From the NCBI RefSeq assembly GCF_000316115.1, contig NZ_JH993797.1:3272486-3336485 (forward strand): a stretch of DNA of 64,000 nt, written 5' to 3'. Below the pieces are notes generated by a model. That model was not told the DNA's origin. It searched no databases and saw only the letters and a list, made by a program, of their open reading frames with translations. Shown in pieces: positions 8,426 to 16,865 of the stretch. Within the stretch, counting starts at the first letter, position 1, and each line of letters starts with the position of its first letter. The DNA comes from Leptolyngbya sp. PCC 7375. Its GTDB lineage: Bacteria; Cyanobacteriota; Cyanobacteriia; Phormidesmidales; Phormidesmidaceae. The position numbers and the translations under genes are program-made.

Positions 8426-10568
8426 TTACTCAGGTGGGATTGCAATCGTGGGCACTTTGCCTTTCCAACGTTGCCGTAGAATGTCACCGACAGGCCGTTG
8501 CCGATGGGTTCTTAATCGTTCCAGTTCAATCTCATCGGCCCAAATGATCCAGTGTTTTGGGGACGTGGGTTGCTGCCGGGCTTTGACCCAACCACGTCGC
8601 ACCCAGTTGTATAGGGTCACGGTGGGCATCCCCAGCGTGACCGCTAACTCAGGGAGCCACCACTCATGCTCAGAAAGGGGCTCTCTGGCTTTAGGCAATG
8701 GACGAGGCCGGAGTCCGAGATGGCGTATCAAGGTTTGGACGATTTCTCGAGTGAAGGTTTGACGTCGTTTGGGTGGACGAAACCCTTCTTGATGCAAGCA
8801 GTCAACTATTTCATCGGTTGTTAAATTGGCCTCGACCAGTTGCTCTAGCCGCTCACATAACTGAGGGTAGTAACTCAGTTGTGTCCATTTTGCCACCGGA
8901 CGAATAATTTGAGCTTGACAGGAGAATCCTCCCGACCACTCAATCATAACCTGAACCTGTTCACTTGTGCCTTCAACAGTGACAATGATTTTATCAATCA
9001 CCTGCCGGATGATTTCTTTGCGTTGAGCCTGAGTTGTTGTTGGCACAGACCATAAGGCAGGCAGGTCTTGAGCAAGTCTTCGAATCTGTTGTTGTTGGTC
9101 GGGTGATAGTTGTTTGGGCTTCTCGCAACAAAAACGTTCATAGTCTTCTTGGAGTTGTTGTTGAGCTTGCAATTTAGCTTCCCATTCTTGGGCTAATTGT
9201 CTGGCGACCAAACGGTTCTCTGGCTCTACTAACTGGTAATGTCGTCTGGCTCTATCAGTCTCAAATTGGGCTCTCTCAAGTCGTTGGTGCCACACCTTGT
9301 CGAGTTCTAATCGGTCTTCTTCAAGATGTCTTGCAGCGGCCAGTGACAACTCTAATGCGGCGGGTTCCAGGGCCTGTAAAACTTGGTCAACAACATACTC
9401 ATCTAAACAAGCACCCGACAAGTGTTGGCAAATCTCACCCCCATAATCGACTTTCTCTCGGGCGCAGATATAGCGATGATGATCTTGTCCATGGGAATAC
9501 TGAACCGCCATGCGACCCCCACATCGACCACACACTAACAACCCACACAGTAACCCAACCCCTTGACGGGGATGTCCTTGTTCATTACTGCGGTTCTGAT
9601 TGGACTTGAGTTGAGCAATATTCTGCTGGTATTTTTCCCTAGCTAATGTACGCCGGATGGTGATCTTTGATCAAGACCAGCCATTCCTCGCAAGGCTTAA
9701 CCACTCTGCCGGTATGAGGTCGTCCCGCTTTCTTTTTTCGAGGGTCTACTTGTCTGCGTCCATAGGCATAGGCCCCAGCATAGGTTGGATGTCTCAGGAG
9801 ATTTTGCAATGTCGCTCGATTGGGCCGATGCCATTCTAAATCGCCTTTTGTCGGTCCCGATAATACCCGTACCCCAATCTGAATATGATGGGTCACTAGG
9901 TACTGGAGTACGGCATTGAGGGTCCCCAATTCCTCAAATTTTCTGAAGATCAGCTGCACCACCTGTTGTACTTGTTCGTCTGGGTCAAAGTGTATTTCCC
10001 CAGAGGGACGACGCACATAGCCGATGGGCACATTGAAGCCCAATTCCCCTCGTTCAGCTTTGTTACGCTTTCCCTGAATCATTCGCTGTTTGAGGATGTG
10101 GAGCTCTATCTCCGAGAACGATCCTTTCAACCCAAGCAAGAGCCTGTCGTTGTAATCACTCGGATTATAGATGCCGTCCAGGTCGGCTATCAGTGTGCCG
10201 AATAGGGCACAGATTTCCAACAGTTGATGCCAATCTTTCGATGAACGGGCCAACCGGGACATCTCTACTCCTAATATTAACCCCACATGATTGAGACCCA
10301 CTTCACTGACAAGACGTTGAAAGCCTAAACGTCCTTCAGCGCTACTGCCTGACTTTCCTAAATCATCATCAATGGTCAGCACACGCTCGGCTCTCCAGCC
10401 TAGGGCTTCGGCTCGCCCCACTAATCCATACTGGAGTCGGGTCGATTCTTGATGGTCGCTCACCTGCTGCAAGGTTGACTGACGAACATAGACCACCGCT
10501 AACCGGTCCAGATGATGGGCATGTATTTTTTCTGAAGGCCAGTGGCTGCTATTCGTTGGGAGACTCAT
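8426..10568 (-). pseudogene. Large serine recombinase, split by a one-base insertion
   Basis: Starts at ATG 10568 with a strong AGGAGGTG site. The resolvase domain has VVYVRQSTLQQ (nucleophile Ser near 31), EMSRLARSSKDW and FSEIELHILKQRM. The Recombinase domain follows with TLQNLLRHPTYAGAYAYG. Frame one stops after HHPAYIS because the expected TGG reads TAGG near 9640. The next frame continues as EKYQQNIAQLKSNQNRS and into the zinc ribbon LVCGRCGGRM...HRYIC, a coiled coil, and a C-terminal MerR/excisionase-like helix-turn-helix (LAVTLGMPTVTLYNWVRRGW). Restored length is about 713 residues. Large serine recombinases integrate and excise DNA at short att sites. Probably inactive as it stands. 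Confidence 0.9.
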
Positions 10569-10720
10569 TCGTCACCTCCTGTCCTGACTGGGCACTCAGA
10601 TGATTCTCCAGCAGTTGGCTCAAGACATTGATCAGTCTCTGCCGCTTCAGTTGCGGCAACCGTTGCCACAGCTCCTTCCTCGGAGGACAGGCAGACGGGG
10701 GACTCGTTTCGCTCTGACAT
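10549..10720 (-). pseudogene. Small ORF upstream of the recombinase, probable frameshift
   Basis: The frame ending at 10549 reads PPSACPPRKELWQRLPQLKRQRLINVLSQLLENHL, and its 3' end overlaps the recombinase start by 20 bases. An ATG at 10720 with an AAGGAA site seven bases upstream encodes MSERNESP in a neighbouring frame. Losing one base from the five-base homopolymer at 10697-10701 would join it to the conserved part. The longer in-frame start (TTG at 10800) has no ribosome site. Role unknown; co-transcription with the recombinase suggests an accessory factor. Confidence 0.55.
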
Positions 10721-10848
10721 GGATATTCTTCCTTTTCGTGCAATGGCTCACTTGCCTTTATTTTGGCGACGAGTTCAACCAAGCGGAGTAACCCCCTCAA
10801 TCTAACGGTAGGGTATTGAGAAGGCTTCGTCTTTATAGGGGTATTATG

Positions 10849-11216
10849 GCTGGCGCATTGAACAATTTTTTAAAGATTGTAAAACCGGGGGCTATCACCT
10901 GGAGGATACCAAGGTGAACGACCGTCGCTTTTTAGCCTTGGTGGTGGTCATTGTGCTCGCCTATAGTTTGGCTACAATGCACGGACAACGCATGCAAGCA
11001 TTACGGATAGACGATTACGCTGGATGTATCAAAAAGCACTCAGGCAAGGCTCCCTATCACAGTGATTTTAGCTTGGGTTTGTATGGGCAACGGTGGATAT
11101 ATGCCATGGATATATGGGCGGATTCGGCCTTGAAATTGATTGCGCTCAAACCGAATAAACGACTCTATTTTCAACGTGGTTTTCTCGCTCTGTCCCTTAT
11201 GGAACACGCTTTATAG
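10849..11216 (+). pseudogene. Transposase of element B, C-terminal part
   Basis: Resumes with WRIEQFFKDCKTGGYHLED, giving the catalytic Glu and Lys of the IS4 signature. It continues NDRRFLALVVVIVLAYSLA to the stop at 11214-11216, seven bases before B's right inverted repeat. It is continuous in sense with 7459-8293 once cassette C is removed. Confidence 0.88.
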
Positions 11217-11245
11217 CTACGCTGTCACCCTTTAAGCCCATGGCC

Positions 11246-11859
11246 ACATCATCGGGCGCTAAGTCCTGATACAACAAACGGCTCATGACGATTTCACTGG
11301 TTGTCTTCGGTGCAATACACCCTGACACCACTGCCCCGGTTAGTAAACAGAAAAACACCACCACCCGAGCCAGTGGAAAGCCACATCCGACCGCTTGATT
11401 ACCATGTTGAGGATAGACCGCTTGATTGGCCTCACTATCGGCCATCAATACCGTCGTTCCATCAAAGACTCTCACCCGACGACCACACCAGTAATGCGCC
11501 TTGGGCACCGTCTGTTCCAACTGCTCGGTTGTTTCGGGGATAAGACGTTGGAGGAGTGATTCCGGCAACCGGTCGCGAGCTTTGCTGTAAGCTCCGGTAT
11601 CCGATGACGGAGGGGTAACGCCTGCGGCGGTTAACCAGGTGGTGAAGCACTTGACGGTGTTGCGGAGGCTTTTATCGGCTGATAACGCTTGATATAGCAT
11701 GCCCCATACCGTCACGATGGGGGTATACAAACGATTTCGGTAGGTGATCCCTTCTTCAGCCAGAAGCTCATCGAGTCTTGCTTCCGGTAGGATATCTTGC
11801 CACGGCGAACCGATACTTTTGAATAACTGGTGCTTGAGAATTTCGGCTGACTTCGGCAT
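11246..11859 (-). pseudogene. Transposase of element A, N-terminal half
   Basis: Starts at ATG 11859 (MPKSAEILKHQLFKSIG). The first catalytic Asp lies in VRVFDGTTVLMADS. The true homology ends at LAPDDVAMG, where element B was inserted. The last residues of the open frame (LKGDSVAIKRVP, down to 11197) come from B's inverted repeat. The remainder of the protein is at 6604-7353. Confidence 0.9.
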
Positions 11860-12078
11860 AGTAGAAAGTGATTTATTGTTGGCTTGCAGGGCCTTGATAT
11901 ATATTTATCAAGCCTTGCAGCCTTTTTCTACTTTGTGCACTTTTAAGTCAGTGCCATTGGATTTTCAGATAGCTGAACACAGGTGGTTTGCGTCTATTTT
12001 TTGGTTCTTTTTGTATTCGCCCATAAGTCTAAGTTGCTGTCAAGCTTCACCTTATTCGCATTCATCAGAAGATCGGTT

Positions 12079-13857
12079 ATGAAAAACACAGAATCAACAG
12101 AGCCTCAAAACCAGATGCTTGATCAGTGTTTTTTTGGTAGCGTCTCTAGGATAGAAAACCGGCTACTTGCCCTAGCTGCTAGCTTAGCCACTTTCGTGCA
12201 TCTTATATATGCCCACAGTGTGGGATATCTCGCTAGAGATGAGACTCGAATAATGAACATTTATCACTATGTGATAAATACCAACCACTGGTCTCTCAAT
12301 CGCCACATTGTCGACACTAGCGATTTATCTCAATTAGTTGCTATCCCCACAGCAACTAAACAAGGAGCATACGCATGGTTACTAGTTTTTGGTCATATCC
12401 TAGGTTTAACACCTGGCAGAGCTGACTTTTTATTAGATGCTTTAGGTATCATTCTGTTTTTTGCAGGCTGGTTAATTATTTTTTGGGGGCAAAGTTCACC
12501 ACTGATTTATAGAGTAGGGCTGCCTACATTAGCTTTTTGGACGTTTGTCTACAGCCCAATCACTCTCTCCTTATTCAGCGGTCATACCACAGTTGCTTTA
12601 TGTTCTGGTGCAATCATTATGTCAATTGCACTCTTAGTGAAAGCCAATGTGAATCCTAGTATCCTAAGAGTTTTTGGATGTGGTTGTCTTGTTGGTGCAG
12701 CGGTCTTTTTAAGACTATCAAATTTAGCAATTGCTTGTGCGATCTCAACCTATCTTTTCTTTAGTAAGGGACAGCCATTAACTAGACGAATACTTATCAC
12801 AATACTGTTTGCAACATTAGCAATATTCCCTGGCTTTGTTGGATATGTATGGAGGAAGCAAGCCATTGCCACATATGGCCCAGGATTAACTGTAGCTGGC
12901 TGGCCTGGTCCATTAGACAGCTCTTTTGATTTAGCCAGGCTGACGCGCATAATTCCATGGCCCATTAACTCCATTGGCCTTTTTGATGACTCTTTTTTTG
13001 CCAATAGTCTTTACGGGCTGCAAAACCAGGTGAACTGGACAGTAAACTCTACATTAGCGTTTATCACAGCTGTAGTTTTAATAGGACTCGCTTTTTACGC
13101 GCCTAGAAACCAGCAACATGACTGGCCACAAAGAAACTTACGACGTATTACCATCTGGATTACGCTATGGCTTATGTTAGAGCTAGCGTTGCTAGCAGTC
13201 ATGTATAGATCGGTAAACGTTCCAGGGCGAACTCCACATTGGACTCCCCTACTAGAGTTGCGGTATCTCGACATCCCTTTAAGTCTGATGATGCCGCTAG
13301 TTTTACTTAATCTTGAGAAAGTGTCTCAAAAAGTGCTTAAAAACAAAGCAAGATTTGTATCTATATTATTGCTTTCCATATGTGCTACTGCTATCGAACC
13401 TCAGTCATTTGTACTTAGCAAGACGCCCAGTTTATTTAGTTCAATGCCCAATGCTGAATCAGGCATTCAATCGCGTAGTAGAGACGGTCGAAAGTTACTC
13501 GGCGCTCAGCTATTTGATAGTAGGCCACCCATCCTTGTTGCTCACTTACCTGGCGAATATCCTGAGTTATGGGCATTACATAGCCGTGCTGCAAGAGACA
13601 TTTTAGCTCCGTTGGGGTTTCGGGTATCTCCACTAGCGATTGCCGCACAAACAGGCAGCGTTGAAGAAATCAGAAAAGCTTGTACAAGTTTCCCCCAGAA
13701 ACTTGCAGTTGTTATACCAGATCCCGAGCATCAGGACTGGCCAGCTAATCTCAGGACATGGATAGAAAAACACCAAAATCAAAAAGTCTTTTCTTCTGAT
13801 GAATACAGTACGTTTATCGCCACTCTAGATGCGAACGAGTGCATTGCTCTACCTTGA
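12079..13857 (+). CDS. GT-C-like polytopic membrane protein (probable lipid-linked sugar transferase)
   Basis: About 592 residues. ATG 12079 is chosen; an in-frame extension back to 11983 would be encoded by the split palindrome beside element A. Ten or more hydrophobic segments lie between residues 25 and 420, followed by a soluble C-terminal part. An early extracytoplasmic loop carries YLARDETRIMN. Acidic residues after helix 1 are a hallmark of GT-C enzymes (ArnT, PMT), which use polyprenyl-phosphate sugars. The GT2 gene at 5254, able to make such a donor, was its upstream neighbour before the IS insertion. No family can be named with certainty. Confidence 0.65.
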   Translation: MKNTESTEPQNQMLDQCFFGSVSRIENRLLALAASLATFVHLIYAHSVGYLARDETRIMNIYHYVINTNHWSLNRHIVDTSDLSQLVAIPTATKQGAYAWLLVFGHILGLTPGRADFLLDALGIILFFAGWLIIFWGQSSPLIYRVGLPTLAFWTFVYSPITLSLFSGHTTVALCSGAIIMSIALLVKANVNPSILRVFGCGCLVGAAVFLRLSNLAIACAISTYLFFSKGQPLTRRILITILFATLAIFPGFVGYVWRKQAIATYGPGLTVAGWPGPLDSSFDLARLTRIIPWPINSIGLFDDSFFANSLYGLQNQVNWTVNSTLAFITAVVLIGLAFYAPRNQQHDWPQRNLRRITIWITLWLMLELALLAVMYRSVNVPGRTPHWTPLLELRYLDIPLSLMMPLVLLNLEKVSQKVLKNKARFVSILLLSICATAIEPQSFVLSKTPSLFSSMPNAESGIQSRSRDGRKLLGAQLFDSRPPILVAHLPGEYPELWALHSRAARDILAPLGFRVSPLAIAAQTGSVEEIRKACTSFPQKLAVVIPDPEHQDWPANLRTWIEKHQNQKVFSSDEYSTFIATLDANECIALP

Positions 13858-14063
13858 GGACTAACTATGTAGGCGGATGAGCCTTGCATCAAATTTCATG
13901 AGTCTTGATGTCATGGTGGTACTGCTTAGTTGTTATTATTTTGATGCACAGAATCCAGTTTCTAGCTCAAGCCGTTACACACTTTTTGATCAATCAACAT
14001 CCGTCTGTAAGTCATAGTTTTTGAGCTTAGTAATTCTTTCTCTAACGTCAGTGGTTATAGGTC

Positions 14064-14675
14064 ATGGGAATAGTAGACAACTTTCATACCAATTATATTT
14101 TTAAGCGTAGAGTCAAGGTTTTAAGCCGTTTGCTCTCTGCTCAAATTCCAGAAGGTTCAAGAATTTTAGACGTGGGTGCAGGGGATGGCTCAATTTCTAA
14201 ACTTGTGGCTGATCAGGTTTCCGGTGCAACAATCGAAGGGGTAGATGTTCTTGTTAGGGGTCAAACCCGTATCCCTGTTAAAGAATTTGATGGCATTCAT
14301 TTGCCCTACGAAACAGATAGTTTCGACGTTGTTATGTTTGTGGACGTTCTACATCACACCCACACACAAAAAGAACTTCTAGAAGAAGCAAAACGGGTCT
14401 GTAAACACTTGATTGTAATTAAGGACCACAATTCCGAAGGCTTTTTGGCAGAACAAACGCTCAAATTTATGGATGATGTTGGCAATAAAAAACATGGCGT
14501 CGTTTTGCCCTATGTCTATTTACGAAAAGATCAATGGGAACGGCTATTCTCAAGCCTTAACCTCAAGTTAATAGAATGCAAGAAAAAACTTGGTCTATAT
14601 CCGTTTCCACTCAGCCTCTTTTTCGACCGTTCTTTACATATGGTGACAACCTTATCCGTACCAATGGAACATTAG
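14064..14675 (+). CDS. Class I SAM-dependent methyltransferase
   Basis: 203 residues. Motif I is ILDVGAGDGSISKLV (about 33-47), an acidic residue follows in IEGVDV, and DSFDVVMFVDVLHHT is the Methyltransf_11-type motif near residue 90. The gene converges with the ABC permease gene, their ends being 23 bases apart. Low GC and island position group it with the glycan-modification genes. The substrate is unknown; a lipid-linked sugar or quinone-like acceptor is possible. Confidence 0.8.
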   Translation: MGIVDNFHTNYIFKRRVKVLSRLLSAQIPEGSRILDVGAGDGSISKLVADQVSGATIEGVDVLVRGQTRIPVKEFDGIHLPYETDSFDVVMFVDVLHHTHTQKELLEEAKRVCKHLIVIKDHNSEGFLAEQTLKFMDDVGNKKHGVVLPYVYLRKDQWERLFSSLNLKLIECKKKLGLYPFPLSLFFDRSLHMVTTLSVPMEH

Positions 14676-14698
14676 TAAGCAGCGTATCCACTCACGTT

Positions 14699-15505
14699 CT
14701 ATATGACATCGGCAAATGAAGGTCTAAGCTTACCGTAAATCCATAAGCCACAGCATAAAATAACCACTGAGATTCCTGTCGAGATAGTCCATTCCATCCA
14801 ATGGATTACCTCTCCAGAGATTAATACATCCCGATACATCTCAACAATTGGAGCCATGGGATTCAGCCATAGCACTAGCTTTTGATATTGCTGTGGAATT
14901 AGGTTAGCGGGATAAATAACGGGCGTGACATAAAACCATAAGCGTAGAGCCACATCGACAAGCTGCTTAACATCTTGGACAAATACAGTCAAACTCGCTA
15001 ATAAAAAGCCCAAACCGGCAGTAAGACACAACTGAGGCAGCCAAATCAGCGGCAGCAATAGAAACGTAGAATGGACGCTTTGAGTAAAGAGCGCAATAAA
15101 AATAATCAGCACGATTATTCCAAGCGTGCTTTCGATAAAGATGGCTATCACCGGCACTAGCGGCAGTAACGTCAGTGGAAATACTACCTTCTTAACAAGG
15201 TTGGGCTGGCTAACAACAGAACTCGTTGCCCATGCTAGGCCTCCACTAAACGTTGTCCAGGGAAGCAGTCCGGCAAATAACCATAATCCAAACAGGAACG
15301 GGCTACTGTCTTCAAATCCATTAATGCCCGATCTAACTTGCAACACAATTGAAAATACATAGGTGTATATGACAATCTGCGCCAGCTGATTGAGTAAAGG
15401 CCACAATTTACCCAACATTGAGCCTCTATAGCGCACCTGCAGACTGCGCTGCACCAATGCTGCTAGTAAACTGAGCTTAAATTGCTGGGTTTCGTTCAGA
15501 ATCAA
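14699..15505 (-). CDS. ABC-2 type polysaccharide export permease (Wzm-like)
   Basis: 268 residues with six hydrophobic spans. The typical ABC-2 features are an N-terminal VQRSLQVRYRGSMLG segment, LPWTTFSGGLAWATSSV, and RLWFYVTPVIYPANLIP near the end. This family (Wzm, KpsM, RfbA) forms the membrane channel that exports O-antigen or capsule with a Wzt-type ATPase. It lies 115 bases downstream of the aminotransferase gene on the same strand. No ATPase gene is present on either side, which is unusual. Confidence 0.85.
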   Translation of the reverse strand: MILNETQQFKLSLLAALVQRSLQVRYRGSMLGKLWPLLNQLAQIVIYTYVFSIVLQVRSGINGFEDSSPFLFGLWLFAGLLPWTTFSGGLAWATSSVVSQPNLVKKVVFPLTLLPLVPVIAIFIESTLGIIVLIIFIALFTQSVHSTFLLLPLIWLPQLCLTAGLGFLLASLTVFVQDVKQLVDVALRLWFYVTPVIYPANLIPQQYQKLVLWLNPMAPIVEMYRDVLISGEVIHWMEWTISTGISVVILCCGLWIYGKLRPSFADVI

Positions 15506-15620
15506 CTTTTTAACAAGGGTACGAAGTACAAACGCACAGAACTATGACGCGGCTCTGGCTTAGTGCTCAAGAAATAGAGCGCTTCTAGGATTCTTTATCA
15601 AGCGATCGCACACCTAGCCT

Positions 15621-16787
15621 TTAGGTTCTATTATTCAGGGCCTGTTTTACCCCGTCCGCCACCGCTTCGAGCTGGGCCAGGCTTAGTTCCGGCCACATCG
15701 GTAGGCTCAATACCTCTTGGGCCAGCTGATTACTAACAGCCAGGTCAGGATATTTGCCCAGATAAACCGGAAGCTTATCTTGAGGAATAGGATAGTAAAT
15801 CATCGCTCCAATACCGGCCTCTGCCAGAGCCTGCTTCACATAGTCACGATGCCCCCCTAAAATGCGGACGGTGTACTGATGAAATACATGGCCATCGGCA
15901 ATTTCAGGTAGCATCACGCCCTCGGATTTCTCTAACAGTTGATGATAGGTTTTTGCCACCCAACGCCGCTTGTTGTTCCAATCATCGATATGACGTAGCT
16001 TTACCTGCAAAATAGCAGCCTGAATAGCATCCAGTCGAGAATTATAGCCCAACATGATGTTTTTGTAGCGTTCTTTGGCACCATGAACCCGCAACATTCG
16101 AGCCATGTCCGCAAGCTGGTCGTCATTGGTGGCAAGTAAACCACCGTCGCCATAGGCCCCTAAATTTTTAGTTGGGAAAAATGAAAAAGCCCCCACATCG
16201 CCAATCGTGCCGACATACTTACCGCCAAGCTGAGCAAGAGTGGTCTGATCGCAGCGATCGCAACCGCTACAGGTCCCTTTATAAACAGCCCCAAATGCCT
16301 GGGCACAATCCTCAATCACCTTAAGATTATGCTTATCCGCAATTTGGATAATTTGCCCCATGGCCGCCGGGTTGCCATACAAATGCACCGGCATAATCGC
16401 CTTGGTCTTGGGCGTAATAGCCGCTTCAATCAGCGTCGGGTCGATGTTAAAGGTATCAGGCTGAACATCGACAAATACAGGGTTGGCCCCCACCATACTG
16501 ATGGATTCCGCAGTTGCAAAAAAGCTAAATGGAGTGGTGATTACCTCATCCCCTGGCACAATACCTGCAGCGCGTAAGCCGATCACCAGAGCATCAGTGC
16601 CTGAGTTCAGACCGATAGCATGCTTTACACCCAAATACCTGGCAACGTCAGTTTCGAACGCTTTTACCGTTGGCCCCAAAATAAACTGTCCTGAATCCAA
16701 GACCTGGTTAATAGCCGTTTGAATTTCATCCTTAATCGCCTGGTACTGAGGTTTTAAGTCAAGGATAGGGATTTTGATTTGGCTCAC
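15621..16787 (-). CDS. DegT/DnrJ/EryC1 (WecE-like) sugar aminotransferase
   Basis: 388 residues, full length. PLP-fold motifs are NSGTDALVIGLRAAGI, VIEDCAQAFGA and FSFFPTKNLGAYGDGG, where Lys207 is the Schiff-base lysine. Family members aminate keto-sugars on nucleotide carriers, for example 4-keto-6-deoxy or 3-keto hexoses, to make amino-sugars for surface polysaccharides. An oddity is an insert after VYK carrying three cysteines (CSGCDRC, about 173-179), encoded across a HIP1 site. Its position beside Wzm and opposite the GT4/WbaP genes supports a role in O-antigen-like polymer synthesis. Confidence 0.9.
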   Translation of the reverse strand: MSQIKIPILDLKPQYQAIKDEIQTAINQVLDSGQFILGPTVKAFETDVARYLGVKHAIGLNSGTDALVIGLRAAGIVPGDEVITTPFSFFATAESISMVGANPVFVDVQPDTFNIDPTLIEAAITPKTKAIMPVHLYGNPAAMGQIIQIADKHNLKVIEDCAQAFGAVYKGTCSGCDRCDQTTLAQLGGKYVGTIGDVGAFSFFPTKNLGAYGDGGLLATNDDQLADMARMLRVHGAKERYKNIMLGYNSRLDAIQAAILQVKLRHIDDWNNKRRWVAKTYHQLLEKSEGVMLPEIADGHVFHQYTVRILGGHRDYVKQALAEAGIGAMIYYPIPQDKLPVYLGKYPDLAVSNQLAQEVLSLPMWPELSLAQLEAVADGVKQALNNRT

Positions 16788-16865
16788 GGTAGTTATGTCT
16801 TAAGGGTCTGATGTTACGAGGCTCTGCTCTAGAATCTTAGGACGATTTGTGTCGTCAAGTTTGAT

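Larger units (their letters stand above)
8294..10853 (-). mobile_element. Serine-recombinase cassette C inserted in element B
   Basis: Boundaries are inferred from the break in B's transposase. YRCRW is at the left and WRIEQFFKDCK resumes at the right, together restoring Y-(2)-R-(3)-E-(6)-K. GCTGG occurs at both junctions (8289-8293, 10849-10853), as expected for a short crossover core. Just inside, CTCAATACCC (8313-8322) is inverted at 10811-10820. The cassette of about 2.56 kb encodes a large serine recombinase and a small upstream ORF. Exact ends are uncertain by a few bases. Confidence 0.75.
7358..11236 (+). mobile_element. IS4-family element B inserted in A, itself carrying cassette C
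   Basis: A perfect 14-bp terminal inverted repeat is present: CTTAAAGGGTGACA at 7358-7371 and TGTCACCCTTTAAG at 11223-11236. The 9-bp target duplication CCCATGGCC lies at 7349-7357 and 11237-11245. The insertion falls at the codons for the second catalytic Asp of A's transposase. Without cassette C the element would be about 1.3 kb. Its own transposase runs on the plus strand (7459-8293 and 10849-11216). Confidence 0.92.
6581..11959 (-). mobile_element. IS4-family element A, interrupted by nested elements B and C
   Basis: Terminal inverted repeats are CAATGGCACTGAC at 6581-6593 and GTCAGTGCCATTG at 11947-11959. The 11-bp duplication GATTTTCAGAT flanks both (6570-6580, 11960-11970). The transposase is on the minus strand: 5' half at 11246-11859 and 3' half at 6604-7357. 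Excising element B with one 9-bp repeat leaves an element of about 1.49 kb, a usual IS4 size. The reading resumes as DVAMG-DQAFGSY across the junction. Confidence 0.9.

Noticed and set aside
11983..12078. N-terminal extension of the GT-C-like gene
   Set aside because: The added 32 codons come from the palindrome beside element A; ATG 12079 is the more natural start.
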